A stretch of DNA of 8,437 bases from assembly GCA_050699055.1 (NCBI GenBank), contig JBOHCT010000187.1, positions 1 to 8,437 on the forward strand, written 5' to 3'. Both the position numbers and the translations under genes were made by a program. Origin of the DNA: JBOHCT01 sp050699055. GTDB taxonomy: Bacteria; Actinomycetota; Actinomycetes; Streptosporangiales; JBOHCT01. How positions within the stretch are numbered: position 1 is the stretch's first letter; the number at the start of each line of letters is the position of its first letter. Below the pieces are notes generated by a model that saw only the letters and a list, made by a program, of their open reading frames with translations, did no database searches and had not been told where the DNA came from. Positions 1 through 5,971 of the stretch are shown in pieces.

Positions 1-1355
1 GGGGTGACCACGGCCATGATGCTCTCGCCGTACACCGGGTGGGGGGCGCCGACCACGGCGCAGTCGACCACGTCAGGGTGCGCGGCGAGCGCGTTCTCCA
101 CCTCGATGGAATAGACGTTCATACCGCCCGTGATGATCATGTCCTTCTTGCGGTCGACGAGGGTGACGTACCCCTCGTCGTCGACCTGCCCGAGATCGCC
201 GGTGTACAGCCAGCCGTCGCGGATCGCGTCGACCGTCGCCTCGGGGTTGTTCCAGTACTCCTTCATGATCATCTCGCCGCGCAGGATCAGCTCGCCGGTC
301 TCGCCCGGGGCGACGTCGCGGCCGGCCTCATCGACGACCCGCGCCTCCGTGTTCAGTACCGCGGTACCGCCCGCGCCGAGCTTGCGCAGCTGGTCCCGAG
401 GGCCGAGGAACACCCCGCCGGGGCCCGCCTCGGTCAGTCCACACAGGTTGTACAGCTCGACAGCGGGCAGCTCACGTGTCAGCCGTTCGACCACGCTCGT
501 CGGCATCGGCGCGGCGCCGTACATGCCGATCCGCCACGTCGACAGGTCGCGCTCGGCCAGGTCCGGCTGGGCGAGCAGGAACTGGTACATCGCCGGGACA
601 CCGAAGAACGCGCTGATCCGCTCACGCTCCATGGCATCGAGCGTGGCGGTCGGGTCGAAGGCGGGCAGCACCACGTGGGTCGCCCCGATGAGGGTGCCGC
701 CGTTCAGGAACAGGTTGAGCTCTGCCGAGTGGTACAAGGGCGCGACGTGGAGCATCCGGTCGTGCTCGCGGAAACCCATCTGCAGGTCGACGGAGAACGC
801 GACCCAGATGAGCCGGTGGTGGTCGAAGAGCACGCCCTTCGGACGTCCCGTCGTGCCCGAGGTGTACAAGATCTCGGCGTCGTCCGCCTCATCGACAGCC
901 GCGCGGGGGTCGTCGGCCGCCTCCTCCGCGGCCAGCGTCGCGAGGTCGTCGTATCCGGCGGTGGGGCGCGCGGCCAGCACGGCGGGGTGGCCCGCGGACG
1001 CGTCACGGCCGGCGACGGCGACCTCCGCGAGGCTCGGGTCGAACACGAACACGCTGGTCCCGCTGTCGTCGAGCAGGTAGGCCACCTCGGGCGCGGCCGA
1101 CCGCGGGTTGACCGGCACCGCAATGAGGCCGAGTCGCATCGCGGCGTAGAAGACGATCACGAAGGCGTCGGTGTTCGGGCTCATCAGCGCCAGCCGGTCA
1201 CCCTTGCCGAGGCCGCGCCGCGCCAGCGCGTGAGCCGTCCGGTTGACCTCTCCGTCGAGCTCGGCGTAGCTCAGCCTGCGCTCCCCGAAGATCAGGCCGT
1301 CCCGGTCCGGCGCGCGTCGCGCGTTCCGGGCCAGGAGTTCGCCGAGAGACGCCAT
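1..1355 (-). CDS. Acyl-CoA synthetase / AMP-dependent ligase (C-terminus beyond window)
   Basis: This is an ANL-superfamily ligase that activates a carboxylic acid with ATP to an acyl-adenylate and passes it to CoA, most likely a FadD-type fatty acyl-CoA synthetase in the cytoplasm. The protein starts MASLGELLARNARRAPDRDG and stays open for 451 codons to the window edge. The P-loop YTSGTTGRPKG lies at residues 164-174, a GLTEAGP motif (A5 region) sits mid-protein, and YTGDLG (A7) begins at 384. DRKKDMIITGG, at the hinge between the large and small domains, begins at 401. Family members are usually 500-550 residues, so about 50-100 residues, including the catalytic A10 lysine, are missing here. 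The ATG at 1355 is preceded by AAGGG at good distance. It is divergent from the GH15 gene. Substrate chain length cannot be read from sequence; a specialised CoA ligase is possible. Confidence 0.9.
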   Translation of the reverse strand, partial: MASLGELLARNARRAPDRDGLIFGERRLSYAELDGEVNRTAHALARRGLGKGDRLALMSPNTDAFVIVFYAAMRLGLIAVPVNPRSAAPEVAYLLDDSGTSVFVFDPSLAEVAVAGRDASAGHPAVLAARPTAGYDDLATLAAEEAADDPRAAVDEADDAEILYTSGTTGRPKGVLFDHHRLIWVAFSVDLQMGFREHDRMLHVAPLYHSAELNLFLNGGTLIGATHVVLPAFDPTATLDAMERERISAFFGVPAMYQFLLAQPDLAERDLSTWRIGMYGAAPMPTSVVERLTRELPAVELYNLCGLTEAGPGGVFLGPRDQLRKLGAGGTAVLNTEARVVDEAGRDVAPGETGELILRGEMIMKEYWNNPEATVDAIRDGWLYTGDLGQVDDEGYVTLVDRKKDMIITGGMNVYSIEVENALAAHPDVVDCAVVGAPHPVYGESIMAVVT

Positions 1356-1431
1356 CGCCGCCACCCTTCCCGCGCGGTAATCCTATCGGTGTGGGCGCAT
1401 GCGGGATGATCACTCGGGGCACGAGGACCAT
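1356..1431. promoter_or_regulatory. Divergent promoter interval between acyl-CoA synthetase and GH15 genes
   Basis: This 76-base interval must hold both promoters. On the minus strand a TAGGAT hexamer (plus positions 1380-1385) fits the actinobacterial TAnnnT -10 pattern and would place transcription start about 18 bases before the ligase ATG. I see no convincing -35 for it and no clear hexamer for the plus strand. GAGG at 1423-1426 is the ribosome site that favours the GH15 start at 1432. Confidence 0.3.
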
Positions 1432-3426
1432 ATGACGTCAGGGACACGAGACGACCCGTCGCCCGGGGACGCGTCGCTCCGTGGGCGGACGGCCGCGGCG
1501 TACGGGGAGGCCGCGGGCGGCCGGCCGGCGGGAGACCTGTCCGCGTACCCGCCGATCGCCGACTACGGCTTCCTGTCCGACTGCGAGGTGACCGCGCTTG
1601 TCGCCCAGAGCGGCTCCGTCGAGTGGATGTGCCTGCCCCGCATGGACTCCCCGAGCGTCTTCGGAGCCGTGCTCGACCGGGGCGCCGGAGCGTTCCGCCT
1701 CGGCCCGGCGGAGGTCGGGGTCCCCGCCGCCCGGCGGTACCTGCCGGGCACGATGGTGCTGGAGACGAGCTGGGCCTGCGGCGAGGGCTGGATCATCGTG
1801 CGCGACTGCCTGCTCATGGGCCCGTGGCGGCACGACGACCCCGGTACGACGACCTACCGGCGCGCCCCGACCGACTACGACGCCGAGCACGTCCTGTTGC
1901 GCACCGTCCGCTGCGTCAAGGGCGAGGTGCAGCTCGTCCTCGACTGCGAGCCGGTGTTCGGCTACGGCCGCGAGAGAGGCCGCTGGCGGTACACCGATCG
2001 GGGCTATCACCAGGTGGCCACGAGCGCGGCGGAGTCTGACGTCGAGCTCACCCTCACCGCGGACATGCGGATCGGCGTCGAAGGCCACCGGGCCGCCGTG
2101 CGCACACTGATCAAGGAAGGCGAGACACGCTACTGCGCGCTCTCCTGGGGTGGCGCACACCCGCCCCTGACCTACGACGAGGCCTACGGGCGCCTGGTGT
2201 GGACCGCGCACCACTGGCAGCACTGGCTGGCCCGCGGCCGCTTCCCCGACCACCGCTGGCGCAGCTACCTCGCCCGCAGCGCCCTCACGCTGAAGGGGCT
2301 CACGTACGCGCCCAGCGGTGCGATCGCCGCGGCGGCGACCACGTCGCTGCCGGAAACGCCCGGCGGAGGGCGTAACTGGGACTACCGCCACAGCTGGGTA
2401 CGGGACGCGACGTTCGCCCTGTGGGGCCTGTACACGTTGGGGTTCGACTGGGAGGCGGGCGACTTCTTCTACTTCGTCGCCGACCTGGCCGAGCACGACG
2501 ACGATCTGCAGATCGTGTACGGCATCGACGGGGAGCGCGACCTCGACGAGCGGACGCTCGAGCACCTGCACGGCTACGAGGGCGCCCGTCCGGTGCGTGT
2601 CGGCAACGCGGCCTACCGCCAGCGTCAGCACGACGTCTGGGGCGCCCTGCTCGACTCGATCTATCTGCACACCAAGTCACGCGATCACCTCGACGAGCGG
2701 GTCTGGCTTATCGCGCATCGGCAGGTGGAGAACGCGGTCGCTCACTGGCGGGAGCCCGACCGCGGCATCTGGGAGGTCCGCGGCGAGCCGAGGCACTTCA
2801 CCTCCTCCAAGCTGTTCTGCTGGGTGGCTGTCGACAGGGGCGCCCGGCTGGCCCGGATCAGGGAGGAGTGGGATTTGGCCGAGCGGTGGCAGAAGGCCGC
2901 CGACGAGGTCCACGCCGACATCCGCGCCCACGCAGTCGACGGGCGTGGGGCGTTCACCCAGCACTACGACACGACGGCGCTCGACGCGGCGCTGCTGCTG
3001 ATGCCGCTCGTCCGCTTCCTGCCGCCCGACGACCCGCGTATCCGGGCCACGGTGGCGGCCATCGCCGACGAGCTCACCGTCGACGGGCTGGTCCGGCGGT
3101 ACGACGCGGAGAAGACCGACGACGGCATGTCCGGCGAGGAGGGGACGTTCACGATCTGCTCGTTCTGGCTCGTCTCCGCCCTCTCGGAGATCGGCGAGCA
3201 ACGGCAGGCCAGGCAGCTGTGTGAGAAGGTCCTCTCCTATTCCAGCGATCTGCAGCTGTACGCCGAGGAGATCGACCCGAGGACCGGCCGCCACCTCGGC
3301 AACTTCCCGCAGGCCTTCACCCATCTGGCGCTCGTGAACGCGCTGATCCACGTGATCCGCGCCCAGGAGGCTGACCGGCGAGCCGTCAGGATGGGGCGGG
3401 CCGTGCCACCACGAAGCCCCGACTGA
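1432..3426 (+). CDS. GH15 family glycoside hydrolase (trehalase / glucoamylase-like)
   Basis: This inverting glycosidase of family GH15 probably splits trehalose or alpha-glucans to glucose; mycobacterial trehalases have this architecture and size (about 660-670 residues). Residues 1-45 are low-complexity, followed by the family-typical YPPIADYGFLSDCE and an N-terminal beta-sandwich to about residue 280. The (alpha/alpha)6 catalytic barrel follows, with RNWDYRHSWVRDA at 314-326. The likely general acid is E448 in GIWEVRG, and the likely base is E570 in GEEGTFTICSFW. No signal peptide is visible, so it should be cytoplasmic. The in-frame ATG at 1399 would add 11 residues but has no good ribosome site; ATG 1432 has GAGG five bases upstream. 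Its stop is 18 bases from the convergent DUF397 stop. Trehalase is my preferred call from overall similarity; glucoamylase or another oligosaccharide activity is not excluded. Confidence 0.88.
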   Translation: MTSGTRDDPSPGDASLRGRTAAAYGEAAGGRPAGDLSAYPPIADYGFLSDCEVTALVAQSGSVEWMCLPRMDSPSVFGAVLDRGAGAFRLGPAEVGVPAARRYLPGTMVLETSWACGEGWIIVRDCLLMGPWRHDDPGTTTYRRAPTDYDAEHVLLRTVRCVKGEVQLVLDCEPVFGYGRERGRWRYTDRGYHQVATSAAESDVELTLTADMRIGVEGHRAAVRTLIKEGETRYCALSWGGAHPPLTYDEAYGRLVWTAHHWQHWLARGRFPDHRWRSYLARSALTLKGLTYAPSGAIAAAATTSLPETPGGGRNWDYRHSWVRDATFALWGLYTLGFDWEAGDFFYFVADLAEHDDDLQIVYGIDGERDLDERTLEHLHGYEGARPVRVGNAAYRQRQHDVWGALLDSIYLHTKSRDHLDERVWLIAHRQVENAVAHWREPDRGIWEVRGEPRHFTSSKLFCWVAVDRGARLARIREEWDLAERWQKAADEVHADIRAHAVDGRGAFTQHYDTTALDAALLLMPLVRFLPPDDPRIRATVAAIADELTVDGLVRRYDAEKTDDGMSGEEGTFTICSFWLVSALSEIGEQRQARQLCEKVLSYSSDLQLYAEEIDPRTGRHLGNFPQAFTHLALVNALIHVIRAQEADRRAVRMGRAVPPRSPD

Positions 3427-3444
3427 CGGCCCGCCGCCCGGCGA

Positions 3445-3714
3445 TCACAGGTCGAAACGGCCGTCCTTGAGGGCGCCGACGAACGAGGCCCAGTCGCGCT
3501 CGGCGAACGCGAGCGCCGGGCCAGTACGGTCCTTGGAGTCACGCACCGCGACCGTACGATCGACCGCCGCGACCTCGACGCACGCGCCATTGGCGGTGCT
3601 GCGGCTGCTCGTCCGCCACACGGCCGCCACCTCGACGCAGTTGCCGCTGCCGGTGCTGCGGCTGCTCTTCCGCCACGTGACGGTGGGCGGCTTCACCGTC
3701 TCCCTGTCATCCAT
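3445..3714 (-). CDS. DUF397 protein with internally duplicated N-terminal half
   Basis: This is a small cytoplasmic protein of the DUF397 family, encoded next to XRE/DUF5753 regulators across actinomycetes (for example the Scr1/Scr2 pair of Streptomyces coelicolor). There the small partner is thought to counteract or modulate the regulator. The 89 residues carry the family signature WRKSSRS...NCVEVA, then VAVRDSKD and a C-terminal WASFVGALKDG. Unusually, the WRxSSRS-CVEVAAV segment occurs twice in tandem (residues 14-32 and 33-51), making the protein about 19 residues longer than the usual 60-70. The start is ATG 3714: it overlaps the regulator stop as TGATG and has AAGGAG (3723-3728) eight bases upstream. 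The upstream in-frame GTG at 3723 overlaps that ribosome site and is unlikely. The overlap implies translational coupling to the XRE gene. Confidence 0.88.
   Translation of the reverse strand: MDDRETVKPPTVTWRKSSRSTGSGNCVEVAAVWRTSSRSTANGACVEVAAVDRTVAVRDSKDRTGPALAFAERDWASFVGALKDGRFDL
3563..3676 (-). repeat. Tandem 57-bp duplication inside the DUF397 gene
   Basis: Two adjacent 57-bp units (3563-3619 and 3620-3676) match at about 48 of 57 positions by hand alignment. The length is a multiple of three, so the frame is kept and 19 residues are duplicated. The differences cluster in the segment encoding TGSGN versus TANGA, while the flanks encoding SSRS and CVEVAAV are nearly identical. This looks like an in-frame duplication that has since diverged. 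Confidence 0.9.
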
Positions 3715-4541
3715 CAGGCCCACTCCTTCGCGCGGTCGGCGATCAGCGCCAGGGACTTTCTCTCCGGAAGTGCCGTCGCCCGCAGGTGCTCGAAGATCAT
3801 GCCGTAGCGGGTGACCTCATCGATGTTGTCCCGCAGGTACAGGCTAGTCGTCAGCTCCTCCAGGTACACGACGTCTGGATCGTCGGGGAACTTCAGGATG
3901 ATGAACTTGCCCATCGCCGGACCCGCGCCCTCCGTCAACGGAAGCACCTGGACCGTCACCGCGGGCTTCTCCGCGAAGCCGAGCAGCGCCTGAAACTGCT
4001 CGCGCATGACCTTCCCGCCGCCGACCTCACGGAAAAGCACCGCCTCGTCGGCGATCGCCCACACCCGCGGCGGGTCGTCGGACAGCAGCGCCTCTTGTCG
4101 GGTCATGCGGAGCGTCGCCCGGCTGGCGACCTCCTCTGGGGTAAGCCTGGGGCGCGCAGCCTCGACCACGGCCCGAGCGTAGTCCTCCGTTTGGAGGAGT
4201 CCAGGCACGACGTGCGACTCGTAGGTGTGGATCTGCGACGCCTCGGCCTCCAGATCCAGGTAGTCCGCGAACCACGCGGCCGGCGTGGCCTCTCGCCGTA
4301 CCAGCTCGGACAGCCGCGCGAAGAAACCGTCGGTGCCGAGCGTCTGGTCGCAGCGCTGGGCGAGGTCGAGCTTGGGCATCCGCTCGGCGGTCTCGATCTT
4401 GCTGATCAGGTCCGCGGAGTAGTTGACCTTCTCACCGAGCTGCTCCTGGGACACGCCCGCCGCCGACCGCAGCCGGCGCAGCTCGGCACCGAAGAACGCG
4501 AGCGCACTGGCGCTCGGGTCCAGCCTCTTCGCCGAGGGCAT
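3714..4541 (-). CDS. XRE-family regulator with C-terminal DUF5753 (Scr1/WhiJ-like)
   Basis: This DNA-binding regulator has an N-terminal Cro/C1-type helix-turn-helix at about residues 18-74 (ELRRLRSAAGVSQEQLGEKV, then SADLISKIETAERMPKLD). A DUF5753 domain fills the rest (from WFADYLDLEAEASQIHTYES through VVPGLLQTEDYARAV to ERKSLALIADRAKEWA). Family relatives pair with DUF397 proteins and act in development, antibiotic regulation or toxin-antitoxin-like circuits in actinomycetes; the ligand and targets here are unknown. At 275 residues it is the normal family size. The start is ATG 4541 (MPSAKRLDPSAS), with AAGGGGAG ending about five bases upstream. The longer open frame to 4736 has no ribosome site and would run across the palindromic promoter region. 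It is first in a two-gene operon with the DUF397 gene and divergent from the 61-residue protein. Nearby repeats suggest autoregulation. Confidence 0.93.
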   Translation of the reverse strand: MPSAKRLDPSASALAFFGAELRRLRSAAGVSQEQLGEKVNYSADLISKIETAERMPKLDLAQRCDQTLGTDGFFARLSELVRREATPAAWFADYLDLEAEASQIHTYESHVVPGLLQTEDYARAVVEAARPRLTPEEVASRATLRMTRQEALLSDDPPRVWAIADEAVLFREVGGGKVMREQFQALLGFAEKPAVTVQVLPLTEGAGPAMGKFIILKFPDDPDVVYLEELTTSLYLRDNIDEVTRYGMIFEHLRATALPERKSLALIADRAKEWA

Positions 4542-4560
4542 CGCGGCTCCCCTTCGTACC

Positions 4561-4608
4561 CGGTCCGACGCGGGACGCCTCCGGTCCGGTATGTGACGCC
4601 CCGGTCCG
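4561..4608. promoter_or_regulatory. Three CGGTCCG direct repeats upstream of the XRE gene
   Basis: CGGTCCG occurs at 4561-4567, 4582-4588 and 4602-4608, at steps of 21 and 20 bp, i.e. about two helical turns. Each heptamer is itself an odd-centred palindrome (CGG-T-CCG). They begin about 20 bases upstream of the regulator start, so they may be an autoregulatory operator. In DNA this GC-rich, short CGG/CCG words recur by chance, so the phasing is the main argument. Confidence 0.4.
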
Positions 4609-4656
4609 ACTCCCAGCGTCTCCATCCGACACCGGCGCCGTCCGGGCCCGTCCGAC

Positions 4657-4699
4657 CGACATCGTGGATGTCGTAGCCGTAGGGCTACCCACGGTAGCC
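4657..4699. promoter_or_regulatory. Cluster of three abutting or overlapping palindromes in the divergent intergenic region
   Basis: CGACATC-GTG-GATGTCG spans 4657-4673. GTAGCC-GTAG-GGCTAC spans 4673-4688, and GGCTACC-CAC-GGTAGCC spans 4683-4699. All arms are perfect. The first and third share the geometry 7+3+7, with spacers GTG and its complement CAC, and their centres lie 26 bp apart. The cluster lies between the XRE gene and the 61-residue protein gene, where an operator for both directions would be expected. The last two can form alternative, mutually exclusive stems. Confidence 0.55.
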
Positions 4700-4762
4700 A
4701 GGTGCGGGCACGCTGGGAAGCGCTCTTGGAAAGCACATCATCAAGGCGACGGAGGACTGCCG

Positions 4763-4948
4763 ATGCGAGCGATCATGAATGGCAGCACGCAAGACCCGAC
4801 CCAGGCCCTCCTCGACGCGGTGAGGGACTCCCTGGCGGACCTGAACGCCTACCCGGTCTGCGACATGACCGACGACCTCGAGATGGCCGAGACGATCGGG
4901 CGCCTCAAGTCCCTCGCCGGCATGCTCGTCACGATCACCAGCCACTGA
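4763..4948 (+). CDS. Small acidic protein of unknown function (61 residues)
   Basis: I do not recognise a named family. The protein reads MRAIMNGSTQDPTQALLDAV, then a helix-rich stretch with SLADLNAYPVCDMTDDLEMAETIGRLKSLAGMLVTITSH. It is acidic in the middle, has a single cysteine, no membrane segment and no signal peptide. ATG 4763 is chosen because GGAGG (4751-4755) lies seven bases upstream; an open frame back to 4664 runs into the palindrome cluster and has no ribosome site. A start at the internal ATG 4775 is less likely. It is divergent from the XRE/DUF397 pair and directly upstream of a radical SAM remnant, so it was probably first in that operon. It could be a structural partner, adaptor or substrate of the lost enzyme; nothing in the sequence decides. 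Confidence 0.68.
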   Translation: MRAIMNGSTQDPTQALLDAVRDSLADLNAYPVCDMTDDLEMAETIGRLKSLAGMLVTITSH

Positions 4949-5300
4949 CGGCATGCAGCACCCCGGCGACCACGGCCGCGAGGCTGCACTGCCGCCCCGT
5001 CCGTGCCGACCCTCCCGGCCGACGGGCGGGATGCAAGAGTGACCGTCCCGTCCTGGGAGCGGGTCATAGACGAAGCGGCGGCGCTCGGTGTCCAGATGGT
5101 TCAGTTCATCGGTGGGGAACCGACGCTCCACCCCGCTTTGCCTCGTCTCGTGGGCCGGGCGTTGGTACGCGGCCTCGAGGTCGAGGTGTTCACTAACCTC
5201 GTTCACGTGACGTCGAAAGTGTGGGAGTCGTTCTCCCGCCCCGGCGTGCGACTGGCGACAAGCTGGTACTCCGACGATCCGGCGGAACACGCCTCGATCA

Positions 5301-5310
5301 CCGGACCGGA
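5301..5310 (+). repeat. 5-bp tandem duplication (CCGGA x2) causing a frameshift
   Basis: CCGGA is present twice back to back. Deleting one copy joins ITG to RPSHARTRESIIEALRR in a single frame, which is the expected continuation of this radical SAM family. This is therefore the likely first inactivating lesion or an early decay step. Confidence 0.8.
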
Positions 5311-5368
5311 CGACCGAGCCACGCCCGCACGCGGGAGAGCATCATCGAGGCCCTCCGCCGCTCAATCC

Positions 5369-5384
5369 CTCTGCGGCTCTGCGG
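5369..5384 (+). repeat. 8-bp tandem duplication (CTCTGCGG x2) causing a frameshift and stop
   Basis: CTCTGCGG occurs twice in direct succession. With one copy removed, SIPLR runs straight into VGIVGVS. With both copies the reading becomes PLRLCG and then TAG at 5386. This is a replication-slippage type lesion in the radical SAM remnant. Confidence 0.85.
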
Positions 5385-5394
5385 GTAGGGATCG

Positions 5395-5613
5395 TTGGCG
5401 TATCGCTACAGCCTCCTGACGCCAGCCACCGCCGGGCGGGTGCACGAGACCTTCGCCGACGTCCTCGACACCACGGACGGTCTGGGGGCCCAGCTGTACG
5501 TCATCGCGCGTCTCCTCCTACACGCCGAGGGTGGCGACCATCCCGACCTTGTGATCCCCCTCCACCGGCACGCCCGCTCGCTGCTGTCCAGGCTTGCGGG
5601 TGGGCACGGATGA
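5395..5613 (+). CDS. Small protein of unknown function (about 72 residues), start uncertain
   Basis: I do not recognise a named family. The frame reads SLLTPATAGRVHETFADVLDTTDGLGAQLYVIARLLLHAEGGDHPD, then LVIPLHRHARSLLSRLAGG. It has a natural amphipathic-helix pattern with no low-complexity arginine/alanine noise, which argues that it encodes or encoded a real protein. It has no membrane segment and no cysteines. The frame is closed upstream by the TAG at 5386, so the longest start is TTG 5395, with only a weak AGGGA at 5388-5392 before it. That start lies inside the radical SAM remnant, so a deletion may have removed the native start and fused the two genes. It may be a decayed last gene of the divergent cassette or still expressed from the weak TTG. 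Confidence 0.45.
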   Translation: MAYRYSLLTPATAGRVHETFADVLDTTDGLGAQLYVIARLLLHAEGGDHPDLVIPLHRHARSLLSRLAGGHG

Positions 5614-5647
5614 GACGGGTGGCGCCGGTGCCGCTTCTTTCGGCGCA

Positions 5648-5691
5648 GATAGCATTCGATGTCTACCTGATAGCATTGACGCATGCGTCAA
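5648..5691 (+). promoter_or_regulatory. Leaderless promoter and operator of the toxin-antitoxin operon
   Basis: TAGCAT at 5671-5676 fits the actinobacterial -10 pattern and ends six bases before the antitoxin ATG at 5683, so transcription should start at or next to the start codon. No Shine-Dalgarno sequence precedes the ATG, consistent with a leaderless mRNA. GATAGCATT occurs at 5648-5656 and 5669-5677, 21 bp apart. TTGACGCATGCGTCAA at 5676-5691 is a perfect 16-bp palindrome centred on the start codon. These are plausible sites for autorepression by the ribbon-helix-helix antitoxin. No good -35 hexamer is visible. Confidence 0.6.
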
Positions 5692-5970
5692 CTGATCGCT
5701 CGGATCGACGACGACGTCCACGCTCGCCTCAAGGCGCGCGCGGCCGCCGAGGGCCGCAGCCTGAACGCGCTCGTGGTCGCGGCACTGACCGCTGCCGCGG
5801 GCGAGGCCAACAGCCCCCGAGCTGTGCGCGCGCGGGCCAGGTCCACCGGACGTCTCGTGCTTCCGCCGAGCCCGGAGCGCCCACCCTCCCGGGACGAGGC
5901 GATCGCGGCTACGCGGGGAGCCGGCCGGGCCACGAGCGAGGCGTTGGCCGCCGAGCGGGCTGCGCGCTGA
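5683..5970 (+). CDS. Ribbon-helix-helix antitoxin (FitA/VapB-like)
   Basis: This is the antitoxin of a type II pair: it should bind and neutralise the downstream PIN ribonuclease and repress the operon. Residues 1-40 (MRQLIARIDDDVHARLKARA, then AEGRSLNALVVAAL) fit an Arc/MetJ-type ribbon-helix-helix: a short strand for DNA contact, then two helices with the SLNALV turn. Residues 45-95 are basic and proline/alanine-rich with no clear fold; in this family that tail wraps the toxin and becomes ordered on binding. Ninety-five residues is slightly long for the family (70-90). ATG 5683 fits the leaderless promoter and is the only sensible start. Its stop TGA is separated from the toxin GTG by one base, so the two are coupled. 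No frameshift or missing element is seen. Confidence 0.85.
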   Translation: MRQLIARIDDDVHARLKARAAAEGRSLNALVVAALTAAAGEANSPRAVRARARSTGRLVLPPSPERPPSRDEAIAATRGAGRATSEALAAERAAR

Positions 5971-5971
5971 G

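Larger units (their letters stand above)
5003..5401 (+). pseudogene. Radical SAM protein remnant, truncated at both ends and twice frameshifted
   Basis: The segment VTVPSWERVIDEAAALGVQMVQFIGGEPTLHP and its continuation through FTNLVHVTS, LATSWYSDDPAEHASIT is clearly a radical SAM domain; GGEPT is the SAM-contacting motif after the first strands. The N-terminal CxxxCxxC that holds the 4Fe-4S cluster is absent: only about 50 bases separate the upstream gene from this core, too few for a normal N-terminus. After ITG the frame moves: GRPSHARTRESIIEALRRSIPLR continues in frame 1 from 5308, then VGIVGVS in frame 3 from 5385. Each jump coincides with an exact short tandem duplication (5301-5310 and 5369-5384), and the second creates a TAG at 5386. 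The C-terminal half is missing where the 72-residue ORF begins. Intact relatives are about 300 residues or more. It is non-functional as an enzyme; a short peptide from GTG 5003 or 5039 could still be made. Confidence 0.85.

Noticed and set aside
39..1409. 456-codon plus-strand frame opposite the acyl-CoA synthetase
   Set aside because: The minus strand carries all conserved ligase motifs in one uninterrupted frame; the plus frame is a compositional shadow.
1438..2670. 410-codon open frame on the minus strand opposite the GH15 gene
   Set aside because: Its translation is rich in V, R, G and P with no domain, and it exactly shadows a well-supported gene; long antisense frames are expected at this GC content.
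3427..3444. Possible terminator between the convergent GH15 and DUF397 genes
   Set aside because: The 18-base gap contains no stem with a U-run.
4542..4736. N-terminal extension of the XRE regulator to 340 residues
   Set aside because: The extension has no ribosome site, crosses the palindrome cluster and adds arginine-rich sequence not typical of the family; ATG 4541 has a strong AAGGGGAG.
4949..5002. Search for a degraded CxxxCxxC iron-sulfur motif before the radical SAM core
   Set aside because: TGC codons exist here in two frames, but none gives the correct spacing in a frame that joins the core, so I treat the motif as lost rather than frameshifted.
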